Positions 39,387 through 52,829 are shown, counted from the first letter of the stretch. The stretch: 64,000 nt of DNA from Trissonchulus latispiculum (GCA_030248195.1 JASAND010006847.1:62001-126000); one strand, 5' to 3'. The notes: generated by a model from the sequence alone, not told the origin. Numbers and translations: made by a program.

Positions 39387-41854
39387 ATCTATTGTGCAAA
39401 CACATTTCGGGAACAGTATACAAAGATTCCCAGATTATAATTGTACTTAAATCTGAACGCGCAATCCTGTCCTGACATCATTACAACCACTCGTTGGACA
39501 ATTATGCATATCCGGATCCGGACAACTAACCGGTAGAACAAGAATGGAGTTTATCTACTGCAGACAGAGCATTGATTGCAACATTAGCAGTCGGTAGGAA
39601 GCGGATGCACTTAGCAAATGACGTCTGAGATTAATTCTAATTGTTTAACTATTTGATTTTGAAATTCTCATTTCAGCAAACAGTCACACAAGTCGATGCC
39701 ATGGTCAAAATTTTTTGCAGATACCGGCGCCACTTCGTAACGTAACGTTTTCGTTGCGTGTTGAGCAGTTTATGATGAATCGATGCTGAAAACTCCATCA
39801 ATTAAAAATTGCTTTCCAAACGAAACTTGTCAGTTAATATTTTAATTTAAAAATTCATCATTTTCAAGGATTTTTTATTTTTGGGTGCTTTATGGCCAAT
39901 TATTTGGAGCTTTTAGTGCCTAAAAGTGACAGACGTCACGTAACTTGAGAATCGTTTTTCCTGCTGCGCCTCAGCGCAGCAGGTAGTTTAAGTTTGCTCA
40001 GGTCGAGCTCTAGCACACACTTTGTTCGTTAAACATGCATTTTACCATAAATGCATGTGTGCAATGTTTTAAGATAGACTTTATATGATTTATGTGCAGA
40101 TTTCTGTTTTGGTAGTTTTCTGCTTCTAATCCATCTAATTACGTAAATGTGTGTAAATTGACTGAAGAATTCGAAACCGGAAATTCTATTCTTTTCTGCA
40201 TGTCTAATAAAGCCTTTCAACTGACACAGATCACTGTGGGATTATTCAAATGAAAGCCAATTTTTCCAAAGCTAGCAGAATAGATAACGGCACGATGTTT
40301 TGCAGAAAATTTTGCAGTACCTAAGCTATCGCCAGATCACTTTTGAAAAACTATAAACTGCGCAGCAGGTTTATAATTTCATAAAATATTTCCGGTGAAA
40401 ACTTAACCTTTTGCACAAAATCTTGCTTGTTCAAATATAAGCTCGCTGGTATCTTCACACGGCATTAATGTGGTTAATATCATTGCTTAAACGTTAATAA
40501 TTAAAGGAGTATTCGCAGTACTCAAGTACTCAAGATTTGTGTAATCGTCTAATCGCTATTCGCTAAACAAATCGAAGACAAGTTCTAAACTAAGCAAGTT
40601 TCAGGAAAAAGCTGTATTTCTGTGCCGAATAATCTTTCCAAATCTAGACTATTCCAGAAAAAACAAAACTATGTTTTTTGTGAGGACCAGTTGAATAGCT
40701 TGTAAGCTGTGAGAGTTACATTTATGGGGGCACACTTTTTCATACGTAAGCGGCTTTGAAGATTTTTATTTACAACCTTTTTGAAAGGGTGGCCCATGCA
40801 CAACAAAGCCCATAGCTAGCTTACTCAGGTTGTGTGCATTTGTATATAGAGCCAATGGAGATTCTTCAAGAAACTGCAATTTTTGAAGGAGTTAGCGAGG
40901 TATAAATTTTGATCAAACCAGAAAATCTGTAACTTGGCCAATTATACTTTTAAAAACACGAGATGCGCCAAAAGATCGCCGGCCAGAAGCGGTCTTCAAA
41001 ATCTCAGCATTTATTTTACTACTTTATTGTTGTCCTCATTGGACGCGCGACAACTTCAAATCTATCAAAAATTACGTAAAATCAAAAAGTCCGACTATAT
41101 ATTACGTTGTATTATTGGACATTTATTTATTTCCTCCATTCTTTAAATACTCTTAATTATAGGTTCCTAATTTTTAGACTGTACCACCCACGATGTTAAC
41201 TTTAACAAACTTAAAACATAGAATATTTGAGAGTTTCGCGGAAGTTTCAGGTTTCATTCGTTTCAAAACTGTAAACGTAAGATATCAGAGCGTACCGCTC
41301 TCGCCACTTTGCGTCGCATGATCGATTATAAAAATCGTACTGACAACTTGTACCATATCAAGGTTGCTGAAACAAGAAAGACTGCATTTTGTTAAAACAC
41401 AACTTTTGCATATTTACTGATTCTTTGCCAAGCAAAATCAACACAGAAACTTATGTTTTATTATAATTGTTACGCATATTTTAAACTATGTAATATGCAG
41501 CACAACAGCCAAAAGTTTGTATTAAACGGCTTTGCACTAACACAATCATGTAAACTTTATCCAATAGTTTCTTTTTTTGAAAACTTTAACCACAATCACC
41601 CATCTTGCATTTTTACGCGATTTATATTCAGATCTTTCAGTAACTTGAACCTTTCAACAAGAATTTAGTCTATAACAGAGAATTATCTGTAATTATTTTG
41701 TTCTCACCTAGCTTTCTTGGCACCAATACGTAATCTGACTATAAGAATCTATAAGACTATAAGAATCTGCTCAAATCTAGCGACGCTGTGATTTTTTAAT
41801 TACCCTGACAAAACTAAATTCTTTGAATTGTCAGTTTATTGTTTACTGTTTAGA
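39387..41854. other. Intergenic, upstream of the ankyrin gene
   Basis: AT-rich, no gene recognised. It contains a perfect 10-bp-stem hairpin at 39960-39983 (CCTGCTGCGC, CTCA loop, GCGCAGCAGG) after a T run. Part of the stem (GCGCAGCAGG) recurs near 40360. No TATA box was seen near the ankyrin start; a TCAGT initiator-like motif lies at 41830. Confidence 0.5.
39960..39983. repeat. Perfect hairpin, 10-bp stem
   Basis: CCTGCTGCGC and GCGCAGCAGG flank a CTCA loop. Its layout resembles the family A hairpins, but the sequence differs. Confidence 0.6.
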
Positions 41855-43804
41855 ATGGATCTATCTAATACGCCCAGTGTTTTACGATTTGCATTTAAGT
41901 TGGTCGGGCGTCCCGGAACTCCTCCTGAAAATGATCCAAGCAGTTCGGAGCGTTTGGCTAAATTCGCTGAGAAGGTTGCCGATGACATGAAGCAAATCAG
42001 AGAGCATGGGAATATGGGAAGGTAAGTATGTATGTCTACCTGCAAAAGTTATTGCAACTATAAGTTGTGATCCAATATGTACATGCAGTAGTTGATCAGT
42101 AACTACGTTTTGATGTAGATAATTAGTTAAGCATGAACAGTGGCACACACGAATTTGAGAGAATTTTCGACTCGAGGAAACATTTACAATTAAAGCACAT
42201 TTTCTGAATTATTGCCTGCTGTTCACTACTTCTTTAACCAACTATGAGCATGCAGCACCACATTGAGCTATAAGTTCTGTAAGTCATTAATTTATAGCGG
42301 TAATAATCGTGCATGTATGGTACGGATACGTATACGTGTATCGTGTATCGTGGATCGTGTACGTCATGGTACAGACTACTGGTTCCATGCATCATAGGCT
42401 TATTATGAAACATACATGAAAGGTTGTGTACTTGTGCAGATCAATCTGCACACAAACGCCTTACATAATTTGGTCACTACTGGTTACATTTTCGTAAAGA
42501 TATATTCGGATATGCACTTTATCGAATTATTACCATTCCAGTTTAGTTAGTTATTTATCGACAGCTGCATAACAATAATATTAGGAATGTTGGACGTGGT
42601 AATCATAGCGTAATTTAATTAGTCAGTTTTTACAGCCTTGTTTGATTATTACAGGGCTGAACTACTGGACGCTATCAATGATATTGAAAGCGGAATGAGA
42701 TGCATTTCAACTCAGCTCACCGAGAGTCCAGAGAAGTCGGGAACTGGTCACGGCCACACACATACCGTAAATGCCACGAGGAAGTCCAGTCTCTTTATTC
42801 CCTTTATCAACGTGGAGGGGCAGGCAGTGGCCATTGGTCGATTCAGTTCAGCTCATCGGAAGGCCGAGGCCATGTTTGCCGATGCCAATCTCACCGTGGA
42901 AGAGAGAACGGCCTGCCTCAGCTTTGTGGCCTTCTACGACATCATGGCCCGGTGGACGGATCCCGAAATGTTCGAGGATGTTCGCACCAATGTAAGAGCA
43001 TTCCTAAGAGATCCGGAAGTAAAGCATGTTCTGCAGCAGCATGAATGGGATAAGGTTTGCATCATCCTAAGTCCGCTGGTCTGGATCAAACGCATTCTGC
43101 AAGCTGTGGATAAGGATAAAGAATTTACCCAGGTGATTCAGGATGTCTCATCTGAGATCAGTGAGCTGGGAACCAAGTATCTAACCCAGAATCCGACGGG
43201 AAGAAATGCGAGTCACGACAGCAAAACCGTTGGAATCAGTCAACTGATAATGCTGCTGTCCAGCCCAGACAACCCTGGTCTCCAACCGACCGCCTTGCAC
43301 GATGCCTGTTCCCAGGGTTACGATCGGTTGGTGTCAAAGCTCCTGGCTGGTGCAATGGATATCAATCTTCAGGATGCCCGTGGTCGTACTCCTTTGCACT
43401 ACGCGGCCATCAATGGCAACGAAGGTGCGGTGAAGTGCTTGCTGGATTACGACGCGGAAATCGATGTGAAGGATAAGAAGTTTCGCACTCCACTGCATTT
43501 GGCCGCCTCTCGAGATCATGACGAATCTGTGCGTCTCTTGCTGGATCGAGGAGCCATGGTGGATGCCAAGGATGCCTATCGAAATACGCCCCTCCATTTG
43601 GCCCTAAAACATGAGGATGGGGGAATTTTGAGCGCGAAGTGTCTAGTGGAGCATGGAGCTGATGTGAAGGCAAAAGACGGTGATGGTAATCGACCCCTGG
43701 ATCTGGTTCCACCGGAAAGAAAAGCCCAAGTGAAGGTTGCCTTTGGTCTTGAGGCTCCATCGTTCAGAAAAAGACTGTCACTGTTTCCGAATATGAAGTT
43801 CTGA
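41855..43804 (+). CDS. Ankyrin-repeat protein with unrecognised N-terminal region
   Basis: Two exons, 41855-42021 and 42655-43804, with AAG/GTAAGT and ATTACAG sites; the split Arg codon joins them in frame. The product has 438 residues. Residues 1-265 form a soluble, helical region I do not recognise (FAFKLVGRPG, LTVEERTACLSFVAFYDIMA, VLQQHEWDKVCIILSPLVWI). Residues about 267-402 are four ankyrin repeats with standard TPLHYAA, TPLHLAA and TPLHLAL motifs. A short basic tail ends in NMKF. There is no signal peptide or membrane segment, so the product is probably cytosolic, with the repeats as a protein-binding surface. The frame is intact and the start codon is the first ATG of the exon. The partner and pathway are unknown. 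Confidence 0.9.
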
Positions 43805-44125
43805 CAGTTTTTCCATGACGAATTTGCTACTTTGGCTATATATAGCGCGACAGTGAGCATAATTATGACTTCAGCAATCCTTATACTCAAGTTATAAATA
43901 CTTACATGAACATTTTTGTGTAACTGTGCCCTAGTACTGTAACGTGGACTGTGCTGTGGATCTATTGCTTAGTTATCAGTTTGTTTTGGAATCCAATTTT
44001 CTAGATAGGCTAAGCTAATCAAAAACATCCAGGTTTTGTGTATGAGAAAATGAAATGTGTAAGTATGTTCCCAAAACAATCCATCTTAACTTTCGCAACT
44101 AGTGCTCGCCAATCTGTTGGCAAGA
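43805..44125. other. Intergenic between ankyrin and CAP genes
   Basis: About 320 bases. It must hold the 3' end of the ankyrin gene and the start region of the CAP gene. No canonical AATAAA was seen. Confidence 0.45.
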
Positions 44126-44935
44126 ATGCAGGCTAAAGTAGTCGTTGTGCTGATTTTCGTGCTCAGCCTAGCTCGATCCAGGTGATATATCTTTGTGGCA
44201 TTCAGTATTTCTAAGAAGCAGAAAACTTTCAAATTCAGATATTCCTCTGAGTAAATTTTAAAACATCACTAAGAGAGAGGATCACTGAGAACATCACATC
44301 AGAACATCACTGAGAAGAGTATCATTCCCTCATTTAAATTGAGAACATCACTGAGAAGAGTATCATTCCCTCATTTAAATTGAAAGGCAAACTTAACCTA
44401 AAAATTATGAACAAAATGTTTTGTTACTCTATGTACCATGAATAGGTTTCTAGATATATTGTCGAAGTTGATGAAGGAGTTTATGGAATAATTGATGATG
44501 ATCAATTTGATCAAGAAAAGAAAAAACCTTTCACAAGCACCGGTACGGCATTGTTTGATTTACAATAAACATTAAGTTAAATCTATTTAACTGAAGGTCC
44601 AACACTAGGCAATCTAGTAGTTACTCGCAAATTCAAAAACAAATATCCGAAAGCTTCAGTTTTAAAACAAAAGTTTAATAATTTACAGTTGCAGGTGATA
44701 CTATGTGCATCAATACAACATAAAAATAAAGTAGTATTGAATTGTATTAAATCAATTTTCAGGACTTCTTGTACGACCAACTGAATCCGATAAGGAGCGC
44801 GTGGTTGCTGTACACAATGAATATCGCTCTTCTGTTCAAGCCAAACGAATGTTTGAGTTTAAGTGGGACAAATCCTTACAAGACAGTGCTGCTCTCTGGG
44901 CATCCAAATGCTATTTTGAGCACAGCCCGATTTTA
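44126..44935 (+). CDS. CAP/SCP-family secreted protein, exons 1-3
   Basis: Exons 44126-44181, 44454-44542 and 44763-44935, joined in phase (2, 1, 0) with GT-AG borders, give 106 residues. Exon 1 is a signal peptide (MQAKVVVVLIFVLSLARS). Exon 2 is acidic linker. Exon 3 starts the CAP domain with VVAVHNEYRSSVQAK, which provides the first conserved His, and continues KWDKSLQDSAALWASKC and FEHSP. The rest of the domain is in the exon at 62583-62762. CAP proteins (CRISP, antigen 5, PR-1 family) are extracellular and Cys-stabilised. The exact role is unknown. The donor after exon 3 (TTA/GTGAGT) opens a 17.6-kb intron packed with nested transposons. Confidence 0.88.
44301..44382. repeat. 41-bp tandem duplication in CAP intron 1
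   Basis: Two exact copies of a 41-bp unit starting AGAACATCACTGAG. Confidence 0.9.
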
Positions 44936-45217
44936 GTGAGTCCTCCATGGTATTTTCCTAAAAACTTGGGATACTGTTTGAGCAAACTCGAGAATTTGGG
45001 AATGCATGCCTTTGACCATGTTCAGATAAAAAACATCACGCAATCTTTAGAGAACGGATACTTTTTCATTTCAGGTCGGATATTTCAGTCGCAACAATTA
45101 TTCCAAGGGAATTAAATGTATTACGTTGTAGCACTGAAAGCAGTGCTCTCAGAGATTTGTATGCAAACTAGCAGGCGAAGCTCCGAGTGACAGAAACGGA
45201 TGATTCATTTGCTGCCG
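44936..45217. other. Start of the large CAP intron
   Basis: Unique-looking intron sequence up to the first inserted element. It ends in TTTTATGG, the left duplication of the MITE that follows. Confidence 0.6.
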
Positions 45218-45225
45218 TTTTATGG

Positions 45226-45699
45226 TAGAGATGAGCACGGGCCGGATTTTTTCGGCCCGGCCTGGCCCGGCCCGCTCCAAAACCTTGCTAGGCCCGGCCC
45301 GGCCCGGCCCGCTGTCAAAAGTTTTCGGCCCGGCCCGGCCCGCAAACTAACAAAATTTGGCCCGGCCCGGCCCGCCAAAAGAAAATTTCAAAAATTTAAC
45401 TAACAATATTATTTCAAAGGCTTTAGTGAATGCTGGAAACGCTAAATTATGCTACGAAATGTTAAATTTTGCTGTAAAACAACCTGAATGAGTAAATGTA
45501 ATGTTGATTTTAGTGATTTGACAACATTTCTTTGAGTCGAACCGGCGCGTTTCGGCCCGCTCCGGCCCGCTGTTAAAAAATTTCTCGGCCCGGCTCGGCC
45601 CGGCCCGCTAACCAATGGATGTCGGCCCGGCATGGCCCGGCCCGCGGGCCGGGCCGGGGCGGGCTGGGCCGGGCCGACGGGCCGAAATGCTCATCTCTA
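45226..45699. mobile_element. hAT-like GC-rich MITE, 474 bp
   Basis: Ends TAGAGATGAGCA and TGCTCATCTCTA, flanked by the 8-bp duplication TTTTATGG at 45218-45225 and 45700-45707. It is made largely of GGCCCGG repeats at both sides of an AT-rich middle. The 8-bp duplication and ends fit hAT. It resembles the MITE at 34749-35082 in style. Non-coding. Confidence 0.9.
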
Positions 45700-45788
45700 T
45701 TTTATGGCACAATTGCTCGAATACTTCAAATATGCTATTAAGCTTAAGTTGAATTTTGAGTGTAGTTCCCTTCCCACTTTCCTTTCAA

Positions 45789-46075
45789 AGGGCCTTTTCA
45801 TAACATGATTAAACGGATTAACTTAAAAGTTTAATCATTTTATGAATACCCTCACGGATTAAACGGATTAAAGTTTAATCCGTGACTTAGACAGACTAAT
45901 TTAATCCGTCGATCAAAAACCTTTTCATAAAATACCAACGGATTAAACTTTAATCCGTGACGTATTCATAAAATCATGACGGATTAAAAATTTGGCGGAT
46001 TAAACTTTAATCCGTAGCCTTTTCATAAAATGATTAAATTTAATCCGTTTAATCCGTCACTTAAAAACAGTTCAA
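45789..46075. repeat. Left subterminal array of TIR-A
   Basis: Dense GGATTAAAC and GTTTAATCC units in both orientations, interleaved with TTCATAAAAT. The array at 62095-62375 is its inverted counterpart. Confidence 0.75.
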
Positions 46076-47707
46076 AAGCACTAAAGTTTAATCCTTGTTA
46101 TTTGCGGGAATTAAACGGATTCAACATCAAAATAGTACCGATTGCGTTTGAGACATCGACTTTAAACCTTCACTGCTCATTCATTACTTTGAGTTCAGCA
46201 ATTATTGTTATATCTAAATGTAACTTAACATTTTTAATGGCTACGATGAAACATATTTTGGTTGTCTGGAATTTTCTTTGCTTTATTATTATGGAACGAA
46301 GCTTAATTAAATTGCCTTGATATATGAAGGACACATGGGTCAAGAGAGATTTTTATTTAATCCTCAACAGGATCTTAATGCTACAGCAAATCCGCTAAAT
46401 GTGTGGTATCACAAAATTTGGCAACTTCGGATTGAGGTAACTCGCAGCTGGCGATATTTTGGCTCTACCCAAAAATGTCCCTCCGCAAATAGTGTGAATA
46501 CATCCTGCCAAAAGTCACGCGAATCCGTTTGGTAGTTTTTGAGAAATCGATGTTCAAAACAAAATAATCACAGTTTGCCAAAATGGTTTTTCGGTCAAAT
46601 CTCTAGCTTAAAACAACGAACTCCAGCTAATAGGTACCTATTGATAAAATATACAATTAGATGTGTATATATCGGTTGAGCATCAATATAAACCATATTT
46701 GTCCGTAAGATGGGCAGTAAATTTTAGAAAAACTGATTTCCTCGAAAATAATCATTTTTTGAAGAATTGGAGCTTGTAAGGTGAAATTTGAAACCTAGCA
46801 AGTATGAGGTGATTAATACAGCAAATTAATGCTGGTTCGTTGGTAGACAATACTCTAGGCTAGCCAGTCGCCAGACATTCGTCCTCTATTCATAGGAGGT
46901 TCTCAACCTTGAGGTTGAAGCGTCATCCATGCTTAGACTGTTCACTTACTTAGAAGTCACTTTTTGATGCGTTCTGATCTACTATATACTTGATTTTCTT
47001 GAAGCTTTTATTTTCATAGGGGTTCTCGGGGTTCTTTATTTTTTGTAGAGATTTTATCCGTGACTACATACATATATTTAGTTTCAATTTTTTGATGAGG
47101 GTTCTCGAGGGTTCTGAAATATTTTCAGGAGATTTGATCCTCTATTGCCTAGTCTTAAGTGTTTGTTGGAGCTTCTGAGGGCTCTGTTGTCCGGGTATAC
47201 CGAAAAGTGTGTGAGTTGTCTGGACTTAGATCTAGAACGAACTTGTTGTTCTTTTCGTCAGCTTTCGATTGATACCCATATTGTGGATATTGGATGTTTC
47301 CTATACACAAACTTCAGTCTAAATTTATGAGAAAAGCCAGGAGGACCCTCCCAGTACACTCCGGTTATATGCTACAAATTTGATGACTGAGATACTTATG
47401 TACATGCTGGAGTGCCTGCTGGAGGAAAGGATCCGCAACGTTGTCACGTACAAATCAAAGTCCTGGATGCAAACGCATGAAAACATTTGAGAACCTTTTT
47501 TTCTGATGGAGGTTCTGGAGGTTCTAACTTTTATCTTAACATGGGCCAACTGTTCTGAGGCAATACACAATATAATTGTCCAAAGTTTTATGACTTTTCA
47601 AGGGTTTAACTGTTAAAATGTGAAAATTGAAACAATGCGTTTTTAGACAAAATTTGCAGGTTCTAGAAAGCTAGAGAAAGACCACAGCCGAAAGAAAGTT
47701 CTCTTAC
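46076..47707. other. Interior of TIR-A, left part
   Basis: AT-rich sequence with no supported gene. Several short GGTTCT-containing direct repeats occur at 47010-47530. Confidence 0.4.
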
Positions 47708-48353
47708 TGGAGGGGGTTGTGTATCATTATGTATAAAATTCATTATGTATAAAGTCATTATGTATAAATTCGATATGTATAATTTGGGTTATGTATAAAT
47801 GAAGTTATGTATAATTTTGTTTATGTATAGGTTTAGAAATGTATAAACATGATTATGTATAAAATTGGTTTACTGAAACTCTTTATGAAACTGCGACTTT
47901 TTTGTCGTACTGCAACTTGGCGAAGGGCACCCTCCGTCGGCAACCTGTGGACTACTTCTATGGGTACATGGTGACCACATCAGCCACTAACCGTTGTGTA
48001 CTTGAGCCATGAGGCAACTCTGAGGCTCGGCGCTTTACTTCTTGTCGGATCAATGCTGTTGCTTCATCCCCTTCTCTCGGTGGGTGATCATGCTCTTTCT
48101 TGAGTTCGAAGATGTTGCGATCATTCCTGGCGATTGCTCTGGCACCACAGACGCGATCAGTGCAGATCCAGTATTCAGAATCACCATATTTTCGATTTCT
48201 CGTATATTGAAAACCGTCGTGGAAAAGCAGTTGTCACTTGTCCGCCCTTCTGGCTTGGTGCAAAATTCATTGAGGAAAGCCTTCATAAGTAGAACTGAGT
48301 TAAAAGAAACCACCAAATCACCAAGTTATAATTAGTACTCATGAGTAAACAAC

Positions 48354-48837
48354 TGTAGTGTATATGCATATGTGTATGCGGGGTGTTTACATTTTTGTTG
48401 CGCCTGCAGACTAATTTGCATATTGTCTGCAGACACTTCCGTTTGCTTACATTTGTGAGTCAGTGTTGCTTGTGTCTGTCTTGTGGGACAGTCGGGTGTA
48501 CCCGACTGCTCCCTTGTCTCCTCCAGTGTGTTGCCTTTGCGCTTATGTCTTCCGCAGGTATGTCGGCCAGAGGGCCATTATATTGTGTGCTTGTTATAAC
48601 TTGTATGCGTGTGTGTAGTGTACCGGCCATGCGCCTATAATTATAATAAATATAATTTGTATTCTGTAGTTTCTAGGGTTGTTAGGTTTAGTCTAGTCAG
48701 GTTACGTAGTATTTCTATAGAGTTATATCTATTGGCGAGGCTCCCCCAGGACTGGCTCTCCCCAAGCCAGGTGTGTTATCCATTGCGGGCGCAATCCTAG
48801 TAGTGGCTTGCACTGTTTATTCGGCATTCCCGCTACA
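48354..48837 (+). repeat. Element 4 5' LTR
   Basis: 484 bp. Contains a TATA-rich block (CCTATAATTATAATAAATA) about 285 bases in, a candidate promoter or polyadenylation region. Confidence 0.92.
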
Positions 48838-49844
48838 TTAGTCTGCCAGGACAGCGATCTGATTTATCTCTGATATTTGATCTGATCTCATCAATTGAAG
48901 AATCAGAACCTTGCGTTCGCCTGGAACAATTTTTCCTGGACTTACCTGGTGTTCTAAATCCAAATCTTCTGACTTGATCTGATCTCATCAATGAAGAAAC
49001 AGAACCTTGCGTTCGTCCTGATATGTTTTGCGCCTCTTCTGCGTATCTATCTACGTCTTCTCCTACGCCCAAGCGGCAAGTCTAGAGCGCCTGGCCTGTC
49101 CTGTGTGTAAGTCTTCCTTCGTACTACCTGTATTGATTTTTTCTCCCCCCACCCCTATTTTTGTGAGCGTGTCAGACACACCCAGCCTTAACGGTCAGTG
49201 CCTTTTCTCTATTGTTAGGTCTGTATTTGTCTATCTAGGCGGAGTGTGTGTCAGTTTACGTACGTAGTCTATTTTGTGTGCCTGTGTTAGGCCTTTCTCT
49301 TCTATTAAATTGGGGTATACGTTGAGATAGTTTAGGGACATTTTTATGGGATTTAAGATAGGTATAATTTTATCAAATAATCTACCATTTGTAATAATTT
49401 TTTTCTTATTTAATTATATCTCCACATTTGGTACCTGTCTTATTTTATTTTCTCTTTCAGGTCTAATAAGTCCCAATCTATAATTATAAAATCATTTCAT
49501 CGTATACATTTAATTTAATAATTTCTATTTTTAAATTTGGGGTACGTATGTAACTTACTTGTATTTCTCAAGGTATTTTGCAGCTCAGAAGAATTTTTCC
49601 ATGGAGAATCTAGCACAATTCGTGCGTTGAAGCATCCACAGGAAAGGCCTTGCGCCATGCCTCTTCTACGAATACAAGAAGTCAGGGGATTTTTGATCCT
49701 CACTGTGTGGGTTGCCGGTCCTTGCGACCTAGGTTAATTCTGATCACGGGGCGCCCTCTAAACATGTAAGTAAGGTAAAGGGGCGCACCCAAGCAGATTC
49801 TTGCCTTCTAAACAGGTCTTAACGACCAAAATGGATCAGATTTA

Positions 49845-51260
49845 ATGGAGAAAATTCCACTGAAGAACGTCGTCCGTCAGATGTCATCAGAATTTGGTTC
49901 TGGTCCTCCAGTATTCAATTTAGAAGATGAAGAAACAGCCCAGTACGGGCAAGAAGCTGCAGATCTGGTTCATTTTGATCCGTCTACTGCTCAGTCTTCT
50001 GCTTCGGCTGGGCTTTATCATCGTCATCACGTTTTTCTGGAGCGTCCCTTACCTACCGTGACCTGGAACCTGACTTTCGACAAATCCATTTGCTCCAGAC
50101 CTGGCTTCCAACAGAGCCCCGGGGACCGGACTGTAATTTTCCGTGACGCTTGTATGACCGAAGCGTCTAGCCACTTACGTCGGTCCCCGGAATCTACCTT
50201 TCTGTCTGTTGGTAACCTGGATCCGGGTGAACTTTTCAATCAGGGTGGACAGGTGGTCCGATCGGTGCTCCAGAACCCTGGAATACCGACCCTGGATCTG
50301 TACTCTTTATTTGATCTATTTATTGGGCGATTTGACTTTTCCAAATGTCTGGTATCTTTTGGGCAAACATCGCTTGTCCTGGGATCCAGTTGACTTTGAA
50401 GGGCGCTGGACTGCGGTCAACCCACCGGGGAGTCAAGACCCACCCTGTGGCGCTATGTGGGGACCGACAACCCCATTGCTTATTGGTCCGGTACATGACA
50501 CTACATTGACTGTACGCACGCCAATGCCGACGTACCGGGGAGCTTTCTCTCTCTTGGAGTTAGCAACAGAGAGGAGCATCATCTGTCGTGACTCTCAACT
50601 CACGCTCACGTAGCAACCGTCAGCCAGGTCGGCTTAGACATAGTAACCCGTTGCTCTCCTCCCCACCGTTATCTCGACGATTGCGGCGTTTCGTTTTGGC
50701 CTTAAACCTTGGCGATCGACCTGGTCATTCTGTGGCCAGACCCAGGTTCTCGTCTGAATCGTCAGATGAGGGACAATTTATGCCTGCCTGTCTGGCTCCC
50801 ACGTCCCCAATCATATCTACGATTCTGGTTCTGCCCGAAATTAAGGCCATTATGGTTCAGCTGTCGCCTGATATGGTAGTTATGCTGAATGACTATTGAT
50901 TGGATTAACCGATTCGTTGAAAAACTTGTTTCAATACCTCGGACGTGGACGCTTCTATGACAGAGGCATGCCCAATATATGTACGAGATTTGCAACGACA
51001 GATGTAAGATCTGCGGAACCTGGTAATCCAGCAGAACGGTGCGTTCGCTCTCCCAGCTGCAGAGGGGGTAGCGGCCGCCTGTATCTCTGGACGATCCCAG
51101 CCTTGACGGCCGAGATCCTGATGATCTATGTATGCTAATGGCCCAGCAATCAAGAGGTAATTCTGGCACGACTGGATGGGCTAGTGATCAATAAAAAACG
51201 GTTTCATGTCCGTATTGCGGAACACATGGACATTACTGAATGTGGTGTTCTCACACTAGC
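49845..51260 (+). pseudogene. Decayed gag region of element 4
   Basis: Fragmented frames without a recognised capsid. Near 51210 the plus strand reads CPYCGTHGHY, a stop codon, then MWC. This preserves the C-x2-C-x4-H-x4-C spacing of a zinc knuckle with one position mutated to a stop. A 182-codon frame at 49845-50393 is open but has no recognisable domain. Confidence 0.5.
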
Positions 51261-52559
51261 GCTCTGTTCGAGACTGGGGGACGTACCCACTTCTCGGAGC
51301 GACGTTCCGTAATTCTCGTTTTGGCACCCTGGCGTTTCCGGAACCCTCTACGGAGAACCCGACATTCTCCGTTCGCCAAATCGAGTGGACGTGATTCCTC
51401 TAGCCGCGGTGGTGGCGGTATTAAGAAGTTTTACGGCTGAAAAGCTCCCGATCTGGTGGGCAAGGTGGCAAGGGAGGATCCGGGCAAGCCCCAAATTCGG
51501 ACTAGGGAAACCAGTAACTGGGACGCGGAATCTAATCAATCTTCGCTCCGTCCTCCATTTTCCCGTTGGTCTGATTCAATGGGGGTCCCACTGTGGATCT
51601 TCTGTCTCCCACCTGCCCGTACCCACAGGAGTCGCCTTCACGTAAAGGTGGACGGACTGCTCAACGTAAGGGGCAAGTGTGTATGTTGTCAGGTCATGAC
51701 CCCTTTCAGGCACCTTTGATTTTTCATCGCAACCAGAGGATAGCCCTAGCGGCAGGACCCTCGTGAGCGGTTATCCTCTACTTGAATGTCAACATCGAGC
51801 CTATGTGGCACGGGTGGATCCCATCGATCCAACTGGAAATGTGGATCTCCCCCTTATGACAATACGAGAAACGAGGAAAATTAAGGGCAATGATTTTCCT
51901 GTGTGCGTTGCACCGCCTGTGTCTGAACATCAGCCGGACTAAGCGTCCAAACAGTCGAAAAGGCCGGTCTGTCGTTTTTGCTGTAATCCAGATTTCTTCT
52001 TTACGTGGCATCTTAAATCTTCAACAAGCCAATTGAGAATATTTTCCTGCGGACTCGACTATTCTTGAACCCACGAAGAAGGGTTGGACTCGTGATACGA
52101 GCCCCGGGGACCCTCCATCGTCTGCTTCACGAACTCGAGCCTAAGCGGCCAAATTAAAAACGAAGAATCTGGAGGCTGACCAAAAATCAGTTTCCAAAAT
52201 TGACTCTTCGTTGATCCAGTGACGGCAGTGGCAACGCCCGGAGGTGAAGGTGACCTCATTGTCACCAGACCCAACGAACTCCGTTTTCCTGCCCAAGCCC
52301 CCTCCTCTGGATCGTTCTGTCCTAGATGCCGATATGTTATTGGCATAGGGACAATTTGGCCCAACGCATGGAGGAATGTGAAGAAATCCCGGAATATTAC
52401 TTTCATTATCCTAAGAATGTTGCGGCGGCCGACTTGACTGTTTTGGGCGACTTTAGTGGCGCCGAACTTGACTCTTCGAACCGGAGTCAACCCTTATATA
52501 TTTCGGACACTGGTTAATCGACTTCGGAGATATGTACATAGAAGCAATCCTGATAAACG

Positions 52560-52829
52560 ATGAGTTGCTGCCTTTGTCGGACGGTATACCCATGCCGTTC
52601 AGCAATTCGTCGACGGCGAAAGCGTCTTCTACGTAAAAATATCGACGAAATTCGCCTTCGTTTTTTTGCTCCGTGCGTAGTCATCCATGTCGGATCGGTG
52701 GCAGCCTTAGCGCTGATGGACACCGGTGCGAGTGTAGCCCTTGTTTCCAAATTGTTCTACGAAAAGATCAAGGCCTACGTGAAGACCCAATTTGGCGTTT
52801 CCTCGTTGTCATTCACTTCTGCAGCCTAA
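52560..52829 (+). pseudogene. Retropepsin fragment of element 4
   Basis: A frame with SVAALALMDTGASVALVSKL, the catalytic loop of a retroviral-type aspartic protease. The second half, with the hydrophobic-Gly motif, is not in the same frame. Confidence 0.75.

Noticed and set aside
46030..46320. 96-codon plus-strand frame
   Set aside because: It is a translation of the TIR-A subterminal repeat array and adjacent AT-rich sequence; no domain.
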